Notes: generated by a model from the sequence alone, not told the origin. Shown: positions 51,954-60,960, numbered from the stretch's first letter. The stretch is DNA of 64,000 nt from Pseudomonas triticifolii (GCF_014358015.1 NZ_JACONV010000024.1:1-64000); one strand, 5' to 3'. Translations and numbers: made by a program.

Positions 51954-52076
51954 GAGGCCGTTGCAGCCCTGTTCCTCACTCAACATGACGCGACAATGTG
52001 ACAAGTGATCAGTGATGGAACAGATGGTGTACATTTTTTGATCAGCGGCTCACTGAGCGGCAAGAAATCGCAGGCA

Positions 52077-52197
52077 ATAAAAAACCCGCCGAAGCGGGTT
52101 TTTCCAAGACCATTCCAACTCCCTGTCGGCTGCCGTCCCGGCGATGGTCGATCGTCCCTGATCCTGGCGAGCTCCCTGCTCACCAGTTGTTGGATCC
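52077..52197 (-). ncRNA. rsmX: RsmX-type small regulatory RNA, copy B
   Basis: Second copy of the RsmX-like RNA, about 120 nt, starting near a TAAGAT -10 candidate and GGATCC, and ending in the terminator at 52079-52103. Eight GGA motifs are again placed in loops: GGTGAGC-AGGGA-GCTCGCC, GATC-AGGGAC-GATC, GCC-GGGAC-GGC and CGAC-AGGGA-GTTG. Differences from copy A keep the stems paired (A-T to G-C exchange and G-T wobbles), which supports a functional folded RNA. It has its own upstream element at 52249-52267, so it is independently transcribed. Confidence 0.82.
52079..52103 (-). terminator. Terminator of RsmX copy B
   Basis: Stem AAACCCGC with GCGGGTTT around a CGAA loop (52082-52101), followed on the minus strand by six T. 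The hairpin is the same as that of copy A. Confidence 0.88.
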
Positions 52198-52248
52198 AAT
52201 CTTACGGTCCTGGCGTAGACTCACAAAGAGCCAAACAGCTCGATTGCG

Positions 52249-52267
52249 TGTAAGCCATTGGCTATAC
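52249..52267 (-). promoter_or_regulatory. GacA-box-like upstream element for RsmX copy B
   Basis: Minus strand: GTATAGCCAATGGCTTACA, one base different from the copy A element. It lies 52 bases before the first GGA, the usual distance for the Gac-dependent activating site of rsm RNA genes. Confidence 0.72.
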
Positions 52268-52393
52268 GTGCGTGGGATCTATCCGAAGGTCTGATCACGC
52301 AAAACGTCACCGCACGCTATAACTGAGCACAGCAGCCTCGCGAAATCACCGGCCCATGTGGGTCCAGAGCTAACAATACGCCAAGGTGTTTCT

Positions 52394-54055
52394 ATGTCGA
52401 TCTTCCATCAGGGCCTTTCCAGAGGCCCGGCCAACCACATGGCGCTCACCCCGCTGAGTTTCATTGAACGCACCGCCGCGACGTACCCGGACTATCCGGC
52501 GGTGATCCACGGTGCAATTCGCCGTGACTGGGCGCAGACCTACCGCCGCTGTCGCCAGCTTGCGTCAGGGTTGAGCCAGTTGGGTGTGAAAAGTGGCGAT
52601 ACGGTTGCTGTCATGCTGCCCAACATTCCGGCCATGCTCGAGGTGCACTTTGGCGTACCGATGCTGGGTGCGGTGCTCAATACCCTTAATGTGCGACTGG
52701 ATGCCACCGCCATTGCCTTCATGCTCAAGCACGGTGAAGCGCGGGTGTTGATCGCCGACCGTGAGTTTCATACCGTGGTGCATGCGGCCCTGGCCCTGCT
52801 GGACAACCCTCCGCTGTTGATCGACGTGGACGATCCCGAATACGGCGAAGGGCGGCCGTTGAGCGAACTGGACTACGACGCGCTGCTGGCCGCAGGCGAC
52901 CCCGATTTCGAGTGGCAATGGCCGCAGGACGAATGGGCGCCGATCTCGCTGAACTACACCTCCGGCACCACCGGCGATCCCAAGGGTGTGGTCTATCACC
53001 ACCGCGGCGCGTACCTGAATGCCATCGGCAACCAGATGGCCTGGGGCATGGGCTTGCATCCGGTTTACCTGTGGACGCTGCCGATGTTTCACTGCAACGG
53101 CTGGTGTTATCCCTGGACCATCACCGCGCAGGCGGGCACGCATGTGTTTTTGCGTCGGGTCGATCCTCAGAAAATCATCACGCTGATCAGCCAGCACACC
53201 GTCAGCCATTTATGCGGCGCGCCCATCGTGCTCAACGCCCTGGCCAATCTGCCCAACGCCGCCGACGTGGCGTTCGGTCATGCAGTCAATGCCATGACCG
53301 CAGGCGCCGCACCGCCTGCGCGGGTGATTGCCTCGGTCGAGGCGATGGGCATCTGCATTACTCACGCCTACGGGCTGACCGAAACCTACGGGCCGGTCAC
53401 TGTCTGCGCCTGGAAAACCGAGTGGGATGAGCTGCCGGCGGACGAGCGGGCCTCAGTCAAGGCGCGTCAGGGCGTGCGTTACCCCACGCTTGAGGGCGTG
53501 ATGGTCGCCGACCCGCTGACCCATCAGCCCGTGCCGAAGGACGGCCAGACCCTTGGCGAGATCTACATGCGCGGCAACACGGTCATGAAAGGCTATCTGG
53601 GCAATCAGAGCGCCACCGACAAGGCGTTCGAAGGCGGCTGGTTTCACTCCGGCGACCTGGCGGTCTGGCACGCCGACGGTTATCTGGAGATTCGTGACCG
53701 CAGCAAGGACATCATCATTTCCGGTGGCGAGAACATTTCCACCATTGAGGTCGAAGGCGTGTTGTACCGCCATCCGGCCGTTCTGGAAGCGGCCGTGGTT
53801 GCCAGGCCCGACGACAAGTGGGGCGAGACACCTTGTGCGTTCGTGACCCTCAAGGCGGGGTTGGACGAGGTGACGGGCGAGCAGATCATGCGGTTCTGTC
53901 GCGAACACCTGGCAGGCTTCAAGGTGCCGAAAACCGTGGTGTTCACGGCACTGCCGAAAACCTCGACCGGCAAGATCCAGAAATTTCTGCTGCGCGAGTG
54001 GGCGAAAAACGGTCAGACCGATCAGGGCGTGAAGGTCGAGGCTGCTTCACAGTAG
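52394..54055 (+). CDS. AMP-forming acyl-CoA synthetase
   Basis: A 553-residue ligase of the ANL superfamily, most like medium-chain (AlkK-type) fatty acyl-CoA ligases. The P-loop-like motif is NYTSGTTGDPKGVVYHHRGAY, the A5-type motif HAYGLTETYGPV, the hinge region WFHSGDLAVWHADGYLEIRDRSKDIIISGGENIS, and the catalytic lysine lies in TSTGKIQKFLLR. No condensation or carrier domains. The ATG at 52394 has AAGG eight bases upstream; the frame extends to 52358 without support. Its 3' end overlaps the convergent next gene by 34 bp. The chain length preferred cannot be told. Confidence 0.9.
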   Translation: MSIFHQGLSRGPANHMALTPLSFIERTAATYPDYPAVIHGAIRRDWAQTYRRCRQLASGLSQLGVKSGDTVAVMLPNIPAMLEVHFGVPMLGAVLNTLNVRLDATAIAFMLKHGEARVLIADREFHTVVHAALALLDNPPLLIDVDDPEYGEGRPLSELDYDALLAAGDPDFEWQWPQDEWAPISLNYTSGTTGDPKGVVYHHRGAYLNAIGNQMAWGMGLHPVYLWTLPMFHCNGWCYPWTITAQAGTHVFLRRVDPQKIITLISQHTVSHLCGAPIVLNALANLPNAADVAFGHAVNAMTAGAAPPARVIASVEAMGICITHAYGLTETYGPVTVCAWKTEWDELPADERASVKARQGVRYPTLEGVMVADPLTHQPVPKDGQTLGEIYMRGNTVMKGYLGNQSATDKAFEGGWFHSGDLAVWHADGYLEIRDRSKDIIISGGENISTIEVEGVLYRHPAVLEAAVVARPDDKWGETPCAFVTLKAGLDEVTGEQIMRFCREHLAGFKVPKTVVFTALPKTSTGKIQKFLLREWAKNGQTDQGVKVEAASQ

Positions 54056-54834
54056 CGCGCCTGGGCGTTCCTGCTCTGCGCGTCGCGATCACGACCGGCG
54101 CGGCGCGTCCATTCCTGGCACTGTTCGCGGAAATTGACTTCGGCTGATTTGCGACACTCGCGCCGCTCCACCGAGCGGGCGAGGAAGTTCTCGCACACGC
54201 TGTCGCCATCGATGGTGTTGTCGTAGATACGCCATTGCGCGCGGTAGCGGTTGCGCCCGTCCCACTCGCGTATGGACACCGTCGCGACCGTGTAAGGACG
54301 TGACGGACGGGATGAAGGGCGGGCGGCATCGGCTTTGAAGTCAGCCATGTAACCTGCAGACACCATACCTTTCGCCGGCTCGCTCTGAACCGGACGGGGC
54401 ACCTGGCCGAATCGGCAGTTCAGGACACTTTCGTCGATGACATTGCCGTTTTTCAGGCAATTATCCAGTGGCTGCACCGTTGCGCTCGGCGCAGGCGTCG
54501 GCAGCACAGAGGGTTCCTGCCGCAGCGCAACGGGCGTCGCACGGGGCGTTTGCGGCGGCGGGGTTTCGATTTCAGCGGGCTGTACCGCCGGGGCAGGTTG
54601 CTCGACGGGCGGTGCAGGGGTTGCCTTGGGTTTGCGTAGATGCGAGGCGACCATGGTGCTCAGGCAAGCCACCACAATCAGCCCGGCCAGCCACAACGCG
54701 TAGGCGGGCTTTTTGCGCGTCGGGGGCAGCGCTTTTCGGTTGGGATGCGAGCCCAATACCACGTCGACCTGGCCAGGCACGAGACGCTGAATGCGGATAA
54801 CCCCATCGTCCTCGGGCTGTTCTGTGGAATCCAT
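54022..54834 (-). CDS. Membrane-anchored protein with proline-rich linker, unknown function
   Basis: A 270-residue bitopic protein. A short cytoplasmic N-terminus (with IRIQRLVPGQVDVVLG) precedes one membrane helix at about 47-65 (ALWLAGLIVVACLSTMVAS). A Pro/Ala-rich linker (about 72-125) then reaches a periplasmic domain with six or more cysteines (DNCLKNG, LNCRFGQ, SVCENFL, RECRKS, REQCQEW), probably disulfide-bonded. I do not recognise the family. AAGGAG stands six bases before the ATG at 54834. The gene overlaps the convergent acyl-CoA synthetase at its 3' end. Confidence 0.75.
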   Translation of the reverse strand: MDSTEQPEDDGVIRIQRLVPGQVDVVLGSHPNRKALPPTRKKPAYALWLAGLIVVACLSTMVASHLRKPKATPAPPVEQPAPAVQPAEIETPPPQTPRATPVALRQEPSVLPTPAPSATVQPLDNCLKNGNVIDESVLNCRFGQVPRPVQSEPAKGMVSAGYMADFKADAARPSSRPSRPYTVATVSIREWDGRNRYRAQWRIYDNTIDGDSVCENFLARSVERRECRKSAEVNFREQCQEWTRRAGRDRDAQSRNAQARYCEAASTFTP

Positions 54835-55010
54835 CCCTGCTCCTTGAATCATCTGCCACGCACTGCCCACGCATCAGGCGCGAAATTTCAAGGCTATCGG
54901 CAAATGCTGCGATTTCTGAAATGTTTTGGGGGTGTATTCGTTCAGCCTGGCAGGCTATGGTCAGGTCCGTTTTGATTCAACCGCTTTGATTCAACAAGGA
55001 AACACCTTTA

Positions 55011-56942
55011 ATGCATGAACGTCTTGAGCAGGTTTTCGGGTACTCGCAGTTTCGTCCGGGGCAGGAGGCTGCCATCAGCGCGGTGCTGGCGGGTCGTTCT
55101 GCTGCTGCGATTTTTCCGACCGGCTCAGGCAAGTCGCTCTGTTACCAGTTGCCTGCACTGATGTTGCCGCACCTCACGCTGGTGGTTTCACCGTTGCTGG
55201 CGCTGATTCAGGACCAACTGGCCTTTTTGCAGCGTCATGGCATCCCGGCCGCGAGCATCGATTCGGCGCAGAGCCGCGAAGACGTCGCGCAGGTCATGGC
55301 AAAGGCGCGTTCAGGCGAACTGAAAATCCTGATGATCTCCGTTGAGCGCCTCAAGAACGAGCGTTTCCGGCAGTTCATTACCCAAGTGCCCATCTCGCTG
55401 CTGGTGGTGGACGAGGCGCACTGCATTTCCGAGTGGGGTCACAACTTTCGGCCCGATTACCTGAAATTGCCCGACTACCAGCGCGAATTCAACATCCCGC
55501 AAACCCTGCTGCTGACGGCCACGGCTACGCCGCAGGTGATCATCGACATGCAGGACAAGTTCACCATCGCGCCGGACGACGTGGTGACCACCGGCTTCTA
55601 TCGCCCCAATCTGCACCTGTGGGTCGAGCCGGTCAGCGGGCATGACAAGCGCCAGCGACTGGTCGAGTGGCTGAGCGTGCGAAGCGGTCAGCCGACCATC
55701 GTCTACGTCACGCTGCAAAAGACGGCCGAACATATCGCCGCGCACCTGCAACAAAACGGGCTGCCAGCCAGTGCCTATCATGCCGGGTTGCCCAACGATA
55801 AGCGCGAGGCCATCCAGAAGCAGTTCATGGGCGGCGGCCTGAACTGCATTGTTGCGACCATCGCGTTCGGCATGGGCATCGACAAGAGCGACATCCGTAA
55901 TGTGGTGCATTTCGACCTGCCCAAGTCCATCGAGAACTACAGCCAGGAAATCGGCCGGGCAGGGCGCGACGGGGCTGCGTCCGATTGCCTGGTGCTGGCC
56001 AACCGCGACAGCCTCAACGTGCTGGAAAACTTCGTCTACGGTGACACGCCGGAGCGCGAGGGAATCGTCCGGGTGCTGGAAGACCTGCTCAGTGCTGGCC
56101 ACGACGGGCAGTGGGAGTTTCTGCTGAACCCGCTGGCGGATCTCAGCAACATCCGCCAGCTACCGCTCAAGACGCTTCTGGTGCAACTGGAGCTGCGCGG
56201 GATCATCGCGCCACGCTACGCCTATTTCGCTGAATATCGCTTCAAATTCCTGATCGAGCCAGGCGAGTTGATGACGCGCTTCGAGGGCGAGCGGCGCCAG
56301 TTCGTCGAGGCTGTGATTCAGACGTCCAGCCGCGCACGCACCTGGGCGACCGTGGATTTCGACGCGCTGTACCAGCAATACGGCGCCGAGCGCGCACGGG
56401 TGGTCAAGGCGCTGGACTACTTTCAGGAAAAGGGCTGGATCGAACTGGAAAGCAAGCAGATGACCGAGGTCTACAGCGTGCTGCGCACTGACTTCGATGT
56501 GAAGGCGCTAAGCAGTGAGCTGCATCGCTACTTCAGCGATCACGAAGCCACAGAGGTCGCCCGTATCCATACGATGCTGGACGTGTTCGCCAGCGATCAC
56601 TGCCTGACCCACCGCCTGGCGCAATACTTTGGCGACCACAACGCGCCGCAGCGTTGCGGGCATTGCTCGGTGTGCCATGGTCAGGTCGCCCACCTGCCAG
56701 AACCTCCCGCGCTCCCGGCGCTGGAGACGCGGGACTTTCAAGCGTTATGTGGAGCGTTCATCCGCAAGCATCAGGACTACAGCGGCCAGCCGCCCAGCGT
56801 CGAATGCCTGACGCGTTTTCTGTGCGGCATCAGTGTGCCGTTGTTCACCAAGCTCAAGGCCCGCGCCACCTCAGGATTCGCCGAGCTGGAAGATTATCCC
56901 TACGCGCAGTTACGGGCGTGGGTGCAGAGCAGGGCAGGCTGA
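55011..56942 (+). CDS. RecQ-family ATP-dependent DNA helicase
   Basis: A 643-residue superfamily 2 helicase. Motifs in order: FGYSQFRPGQEAAI (motif 0), IFPTGSGKSLCYQLPA (I), VVSPLLALIQDQ (Ia), VVDEAHCISEWGHNFRPDY (II and the aromatic-rich loop), LLTATATP (III), YHAGLPNDKR, ATIAFGMGIDKSDIRNVVHFDLPKS (V) and QEIGRAGRDG (VI). A zinc-like Cys cluster (RCGHCSVCHG) lies near 550. There is no clear HRDC domain, and the C-terminus (about 575-643) looks different from E. coli RecQ, so this is a RecQ paralogue rather than the canonical one. Confidence 0.9.
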   Translation: MHERLEQVFGYSQFRPGQEAAISAVLAGRSAAAIFPTGSGKSLCYQLPALMLPHLTLVVSPLLALIQDQLAFLQRHGIPAASIDSAQSREDVAQVMAKARSGELKILMISVERLKNERFRQFITQVPISLLVVDEAHCISEWGHNFRPDYLKLPDYQREFNIPQTLLLTATATPQVIIDMQDKFTIAPDDVVTTGFYRPNLHLWVEPVSGHDKRQRLVEWLSVRSGQPTIVYVTLQKTAEHIAAHLQQNGLPASAYHAGLPNDKREAIQKQFMGGGLNCIVATIAFGMGIDKSDIRNVVHFDLPKSIENYSQEIGRAGRDGAASDCLVLANRDSLNVLENFVYGDTPEREGIVRVLEDLLSAGHDGQWEFLLNPLADLSNIRQLPLKTLLVQLELRGIIAPRYAYFAEYRFKFLIEPGELMTRFEGERRQFVEAVIQTSSRARTWATVDFDALYQQYGAERARVVKALDYFQEKGWIELESKQMTEVYSVLRTDFDVKALSSELHRYFSDHEATEVARIHTMLDVFASDHCLTHRLAQYFGDHNAPQRCGHCSVCHGQVAHLPEPPALPALETRDFQALCGAFIRKHQDYSGQPPSVECLTRFLCGISVPLFTKLKARATSGFAELEDYPYAQLRAWVQSRAG

Positions 56943-56965
56943 ACGGATTGCGGCCCCTGAACGAA

Positions 56966-56991
56966 AACCGGCCGCTCAAGAGCGGCCGGTT
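56966..56991. terminator. Hairpin terminator between convergent genes
   Basis: An 11-bp perfect stem (AACCGGCCGCT at 56966-56976 with AGCGGCCGGTT at 56981-56991) and a CAAG loop, between the convergent helicase and glycine-zipper genes. A-rich on the left and short T tail on the right; probably bidirectional. Confidence 0.75.
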
Positions 56992-57009
56992 ATTCATGCG
57001 TTCTGACGA

Positions 57010-57492
57010 TCAACGATCACGGTAGTAACCACGACCATGCTTGCGATGGCCGTAATGCTTGCCACGGTTGCCATGGCCACGGTATTCACGACGGTCATCA
57101 CGACCACCGCGGTAGCGGCGATCATCATCGCGGCTTTCGTTACCCATGTAGTTGCCAAGTGCCGCGCCACCGCCGCCGCCGACGGCCGAGCCGATCAGGC
57201 TGCCGGTGTTGCCGCCTACGCTGCGACCGACCACGTTACCGCCTGCAGCGCCCAGACCGCCGCCAATGGCTGCTTCTGTACGGTTGTGACGGTTTGCACC
57301 GACTGCACCGCCCGCTGCGCCGCCCAGGCCTGCGCCAATCGCTGAACCGGTGCTACCGCCGATCTGCTGACCGACGACCGAACCGAGTACCCCACCCAAT
57401 GCTCCGCCTACACCCGCCGTCACGTTATCGCCTGCTGAGGCGAAACCGGTGGCCAGGGTAAGAGACAACAACAGTATCGAGGAATACTTCAT
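57010..57492 (-). CDS. Secreted glycine-zipper protein
   Basis: A 160-residue envelope protein. The first 21 residues (MKYSSILLLSLTLATGFASAG) are a signal peptide. The centre (about 28-115) is a long glycine zipper (GVGGALGGVLGSVVGQQIGG, GLGGAAGGAVGANRHN and so on) typical of outer-membrane-associated small proteins, and the C-terminus is rich in Arg, His, Asp and Tyr (GHRKHGRGYYRDR). Function unknown. The ATG at 57492 is chosen because it begins the signal peptide; the frame runs to 57582 without support. Confidence 0.8.
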   Translation of the reverse strand: MKYSSILLLSLTLATGFASAGDNVTAGVGGALGGVLGSVVGQQIGGSTGSAIGAGLGGAAGGAVGANRHNRTEAAIGGGLGAAGGNVVGRSVGGNTGSLIGSAVGGGGGAALGNYMGNESRDDDRRYRGGRDDRREYRGHGNRGKHYGHRKHGRGYYRDR

Positions 57493-57651
57493 GTAGGGAA
57501 TCTCATAGGGATGACGGCGCGATCTTGGTGTCAAGTGAAGAATGTAGCAATGTAAATCCGACGAGTAACACGACTGCAACACAAACAGCTAAGTTACTGT
57601 TTTGGAAGAGGAACTTAATTCAGAAAGTGCAGTCATAGGCTACTTGTGACA

Positions 57652-57681
57652 GGCCCGTTTCCAGCGAAACGGGCCTTTTTT
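57652..57681 (+). terminator. Plus-strand terminator with no visible upstream gene
   Basis: A 10-bp perfect stem (GGCCCGTTTC at 57652-57661 with GAAACGGGCC at 57666-57675) followed by six T on the plus strand. Both flanking genes are on the minus strand, so it does not end either of them; it may end an unseen short plus-strand RNA from about 57500-57650. Confidence 0.75.
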
Positions 57682-57688
57682 GTGGGCG

Positions 57689-60025
57689 TCAGATAATGCG
57701 CGCCGACTCGGCAGAACGCTCAAGACGAATGGCCACGAACTTGGACGTCGGCGTGCTGCTGCCGTCGCCAACGCTTTCCAGCGGCACCAGAGGGTTGACC
57801 TCCGGGTAGTACGCGGCAGCCTGACCGGCCGGGATATCGAACGGCAGCAAGGTGAAACCCTTCACACGGCGTTCGCGGTTATCGCTCCAGATCGAGATCA
57901 GGTCGGCCTTCTGGCCTGGCTGGAAGCCCAAACGGATGATGTCGGCCTCGTTGACGAACAACACGTCGCGCTGACCTTTCACGCCGCGATAGCGGTCGTC
58001 CAGGCCATAGATGGTCGTGTTGTACTGATCGTGCGAGCGCATGGACTGCATGATCAGGTCCGGGACCAGACCGGTAGAGCTGATGTCCTCGTGCAGCAAG
58101 GTGCTTGGCAGTTTGTTGGGCTTGAAATTAGCGCGGGTGGACGCGGTGTTCCAGCGGCGCGCGCCCGCTGCGTTGCCCAGGTAGAAGCCGCCCGGATGCT
58201 TGATGCGTTCGTTGAAGTCCTTGAAGCCTGGAATGGTATCGGCGATCAGGTCGCGAATCCGGCTGTAGTCCTCGGCCAGCCACAACCAGTCGACAGGTTG
58301 CTTGCCGAGCGTGGCATTGGCGATGCCGGCCAGAATGGCAGGCTCGGAGCGCATCTTTGAAGAGATAGGCTGCAGTTGACCGTTCGAGGCGTGAACCATG
58401 CTGAACGAATCTTCCACGGTGACCGCTTGCGGGCCGTTGGCCTGCACATCGATGTCGGTACGGCCGAAGCATGGCAGGATCAGCGCGTCCTTACCGTGGA
58501 ACAGGTGGCTGCGGTTGAGCTTGGTGCTGATCTGCACGGTCAGCTCGCAGTTGCTCAAGGCTTCAGCGGTGCGATGGCTGTCCGGCGTGGCCTGGGCAAA
58601 GTTGCCGCCCAGCGCGATGAAGACTTTCGAACGACCTTCGGCCATGGCATGAATGGCCTCGACCACGTTGTGGCCATTCTCGCGGGGCACCTTGAACTGG
58701 AAGCGTTTTTCCAGCGCGTCGAGCAGAAATACCGGCGGGCGCTCGTTGATACCCATGGTGCGGTCGCCCTGCACGTTACTGTGACCACGTACCGGGCACA
58801 GGCCTGCGCCCGGCCTGCCGATGTTGCCGCGCAGCATCATCAGGTTGGCGATTTCCTGAATGGTCGCCACCGAATGGCGATGCTGGGTAATACCCATCGC
58901 CCAGCACATGATGACGTTCTTGCCCGTCGCGTACATGCGTGCCGACTGCTCGATATCGGTCAACGGCAGACCCGATTGCTCGACGATCTCGTCCCACGAC
59001 GTGTCGTCGAGAGCGGCCAGGTAATCCAGTACGTTTTCAGTGTGTTCGTTCAGGAACGCGTGGTCGAACACCGACGGCGCGTTGTTGAGTTGCGCCTCGC
59101 GCTCCCATTGCAGCAGGTACTTGGCCATGCCGCGCAGCAGCGCCATGTCGCCACCCAAGGCAGGGCGGAAATAAGCGGTGTTGGTCGGGCGGTCGCCGTT
59201 GGTGAGCATTTCCACCGGGTGTTGCGGGTGCTGGAAACGCTCCAGACCGCGCTCTTTGAGCGGGTTCACGCAAACAACCTGTGCGCCACGCTTCACGGCT
59301 TCGCGCAGCGGTTCCAACATACGCGGGTGGTTGGTGCCGGGGTTCTGGCCCAGCACGAAAATCGCGTCGGCGTGCTCGAAGTCATCGAAGGTCACCGTGC
59401 CTTTGCCTACGCCCACGCTTTGCGACAACGCAACGCCACTGGCTTCGTGGCACATGTTCGAGCAGTCCGGGAAGTTGTTGGTGCCATAGGCACGTACGAA
59501 CAACTGATACAGGTACGCCGCTTCGTTGCTGGCGCGGCCCGAGGTGTAGAACTCGGCCATGTTCGGGCTGGGCAGGTTGTTCAGGTGTTTAGCGATCAAC
59601 GCGAACGCGTCGTCCCACGCAATGGGCTTGTAACGGTCGGTCTCGGCGTCGTAAACCATCGGCTCGGTCAGACGGCCCTGATACTCAAGCCAGTAGTCGC
59701 TCTGCTCCAGCAGCGCGGTGACGCTGTGCCGGGCGAAGAAGGCCGGGTCCACGCGACGTTTGGTGGCTTCCCAGTTGACCGCCTTGGCGCCGTTCTCGCA
59801 GAACTTGACCATGCCGCTTTCCGGCGAGTCGCCCCATGCGCAACCCGGGCAGTCGAAACCGCCGTTCTGGTTGGTTTTGAGCATCATGCGCAGGTTCTTC
59901 AGCGCGTTGTCGCTGCCCAGCCAGGCCTGCGTCACGCTGATCAGTGCGCCCCAACCTCCAGCCGCACCTTTGTATGGCTTGTAGCGGGGTGTAGGTGTCT
60001 TGTCGGCTTGGTGATGAGTGCTCAC
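57689..60025 (-). CDS. FdhF/YdeP-family molybdopterin oxidoreductase
   Basis: A 778-residue molybdoenzyme alpha subunit related to formate dehydrogenase H and E. coli YdeP. Near the N-terminus CPGCAWGD keeps only two of the cysteines of a 4Fe-4S site. Cofactor-binding regions include EFYTSGRASNEAAYLYQ, CSNMCHEASGVAL, AIFVLGQNPGTNHPRM, MCWAMGITQHRHSVATI and MLRGNIGRPGAGLCPVRGHS; the C-terminal MoCo-binding domain begins near 650. Its active-site ligand and substrate cannot be told by eye. The start overlaps the fdhD stop (ATGA), so cofactor sulfuration is coupled to its synthesis. Confidence 0.9.
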   Translation of the reverse strand: MSTHHQADKTPTPRYKPYKGAAGGWGALISVTQAWLGSDNALKNLRMMLKTNQNGGFDCPGCAWGDSPESGMVKFCENGAKAVNWEATKRRVDPAFFARHSVTALLEQSDYWLEYQGRLTEPMVYDAETDRYKPIAWDDAFALIAKHLNNLPSPNMAEFYTSGRASNEAAYLYQLFVRAYGTNNFPDCSNMCHEASGVALSQSVGVGKGTVTFDDFEHADAIFVLGQNPGTNHPRMLEPLREAVKRGAQVVCVNPLKERGLERFQHPQHPVEMLTNGDRPTNTAYFRPALGGDMALLRGMAKYLLQWEREAQLNNAPSVFDHAFLNEHTENVLDYLAALDDTSWDEIVEQSGLPLTDIEQSARMYATGKNVIMCWAMGITQHRHSVATIQEIANLMMLRGNIGRPGAGLCPVRGHSNVQGDRTMGINERPPVFLLDALEKRFQFKVPRENGHNVVEAIHAMAEGRSKVFIALGGNFAQATPDSHRTAEALSNCELTVQISTKLNRSHLFHGKDALILPCFGRTDIDVQANGPQAVTVEDSFSMVHASNGQLQPISSKMRSEPAILAGIANATLGKQPVDWLWLAEDYSRIRDLIADTIPGFKDFNERIKHPGGFYLGNAAGARRWNTASTRANFKPNKLPSTLLHEDISSTGLVPDLIMQSMRSHDQYNTTIYGLDDRYRGVKGQRDVLFVNEADIIRLGFQPGQKADLISIWSDNRERRVKGFTLLPFDIPAGQAAAYYPEVNPLVPLESVGDGSSTPTSKFVAIRLERSAESARII

Positions 60026-60858
60026 GCTTGAATCTCCATCGCAGGGCTATAGACCCGCGGCGCACTGTGCTGCGGCAGGTGAATTAAATTGAGGTTATGA
60101 CGGCGTGCCCATTGCAGGGCCAGGCCGGTGGGCGAGGACAGGCTGACCAGTGTCTGGATGCCCGCGCGCAGGACTTTCTGGATCAACTCCAGGCTGCAGC
60201 GACTGGTCACGATGGCAATGCCGCCCGCCAGAGGAATGTCCTGGCGGATGAGCGCGCCGATCAGTTTGTCCAGCGCGTTATGGCGTCCGATGTCTTCGCG
60301 ACCCAGCAGTAACTGGCCTGTACCGTCCATGAAGATGGCGGCATGCACGGCGCCGCAATGTTGACCTAAGGGCTGAAATTCGCCGATGCGCTGGCGCAGG
60401 CCTTCCAGCCATTGGGCCGGCGGCAGGGGAGCACCGGGCAGGACATCAAGTTCCGGCAGCGCTTGCTCGACCGCTTCGACACCGCACAGACCGCAGCCGC
60501 TGGTGCCTGCCAGTTGGCGACGTTGCTGCTTGAGTTCCCAGAACGCACGGCTGGCGATTTCCACCTCGGCCTGCATCGCCGAGCCGCAGCCGCTGAGCTT
60601 GAAATCGTAGATTTCATCGCGTGAGGCAATGATGCCGCTGCCCAGGCTGAAGCCGACGATGAAGTCTTCAAGGTCAGTCGGGCTGACCAGCATGACGGCC
60701 TGACTGATGCCGTTATAGGCGATCGCCAGCGCCACTTCCTCGGCAAGTTCAGTGCGCGCGCCATCCTGACCCTCAAGGGTCGCGTAGCGATAGGACTGGC
60801 TGGCTTCGGGCGCGGGTGCGAGAGCAGGCGCCGTGCCGATTGTGCGCTTGGCGTGCAT
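60022..60858 (-). CDS. fdhD: FdhD, sulfurtransferase for formate dehydrogenase cofactor
   Basis: A 278-residue accessory protein that transfers sulfur from IscS to the bis-MGD cofactor of formate dehydrogenase-type enzymes. The sulfur-carrying motif is CGLCGVEAVEQAL near 120-125, preceded by ISQAVMLVSPTDLEDFIVGFSLG; other family parts are VHAAIFMDGTGQLLLGREDIGRHNALDKLIG and VTSRCSLELIQKVLRAGI. It is first of a two-gene unit with the molybdoenzyme, overlapping by four bases, 100 bp downstream of the LysR gene. Confidence 0.95.
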   Translation of the reverse strand: MHAKRTIGTAPALAPAPEASQSYRYATLEGQDGARTELAEEVALAIAYNGISQAVMLVSPTDLEDFIVGFSLGSGIIASRDEIYDFKLSGCGSAMQAEVEIASRAFWELKQQRRQLAGTSGCGLCGVEAVEQALPELDVLPGAPLPPAQWLEGLRQRIGEFQPLGQHCGAVHAAIFMDGTGQLLLGREDIGRHNALDKLIGALIRQDIPLAGGIAIVTSRCSLELIQKVLRAGIQTLVSLSSPTGLALQWARRHNLNLIHLPQHSAPRVYSPAMEIQA

Positions 60859-60960
60859 GGGCTGAGATACCGGCAGATTGACACCTACAGACTAGGCCTG
60901 TTGTCCGGAATCGTCTAATCGCTAGTTCCAATGCACCGATAGATGACGTCGATCAATGCG

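Noticed and set aside
51758..52220. The two similar blocks as an insertion sequence remnant or REP pair
   Set aside because: They are direct, not inverted, copies; each has terminator, GGA loops and a GacA-like element, which the sRNA explanation covers better.
57010..57492. The glycine-zipper gene as a T6SS TagQ-like lipoprotein
   Set aside because: Although both have glycine zippers, this protein has no lipobox cysteine and stands alone, far from the T6SS genes.
58376..60031. A 551-codon open frame on the plus strand
   Set aside because: Antisense to the molybdopterin oxidoreductase; composition typical of a shadow frame.
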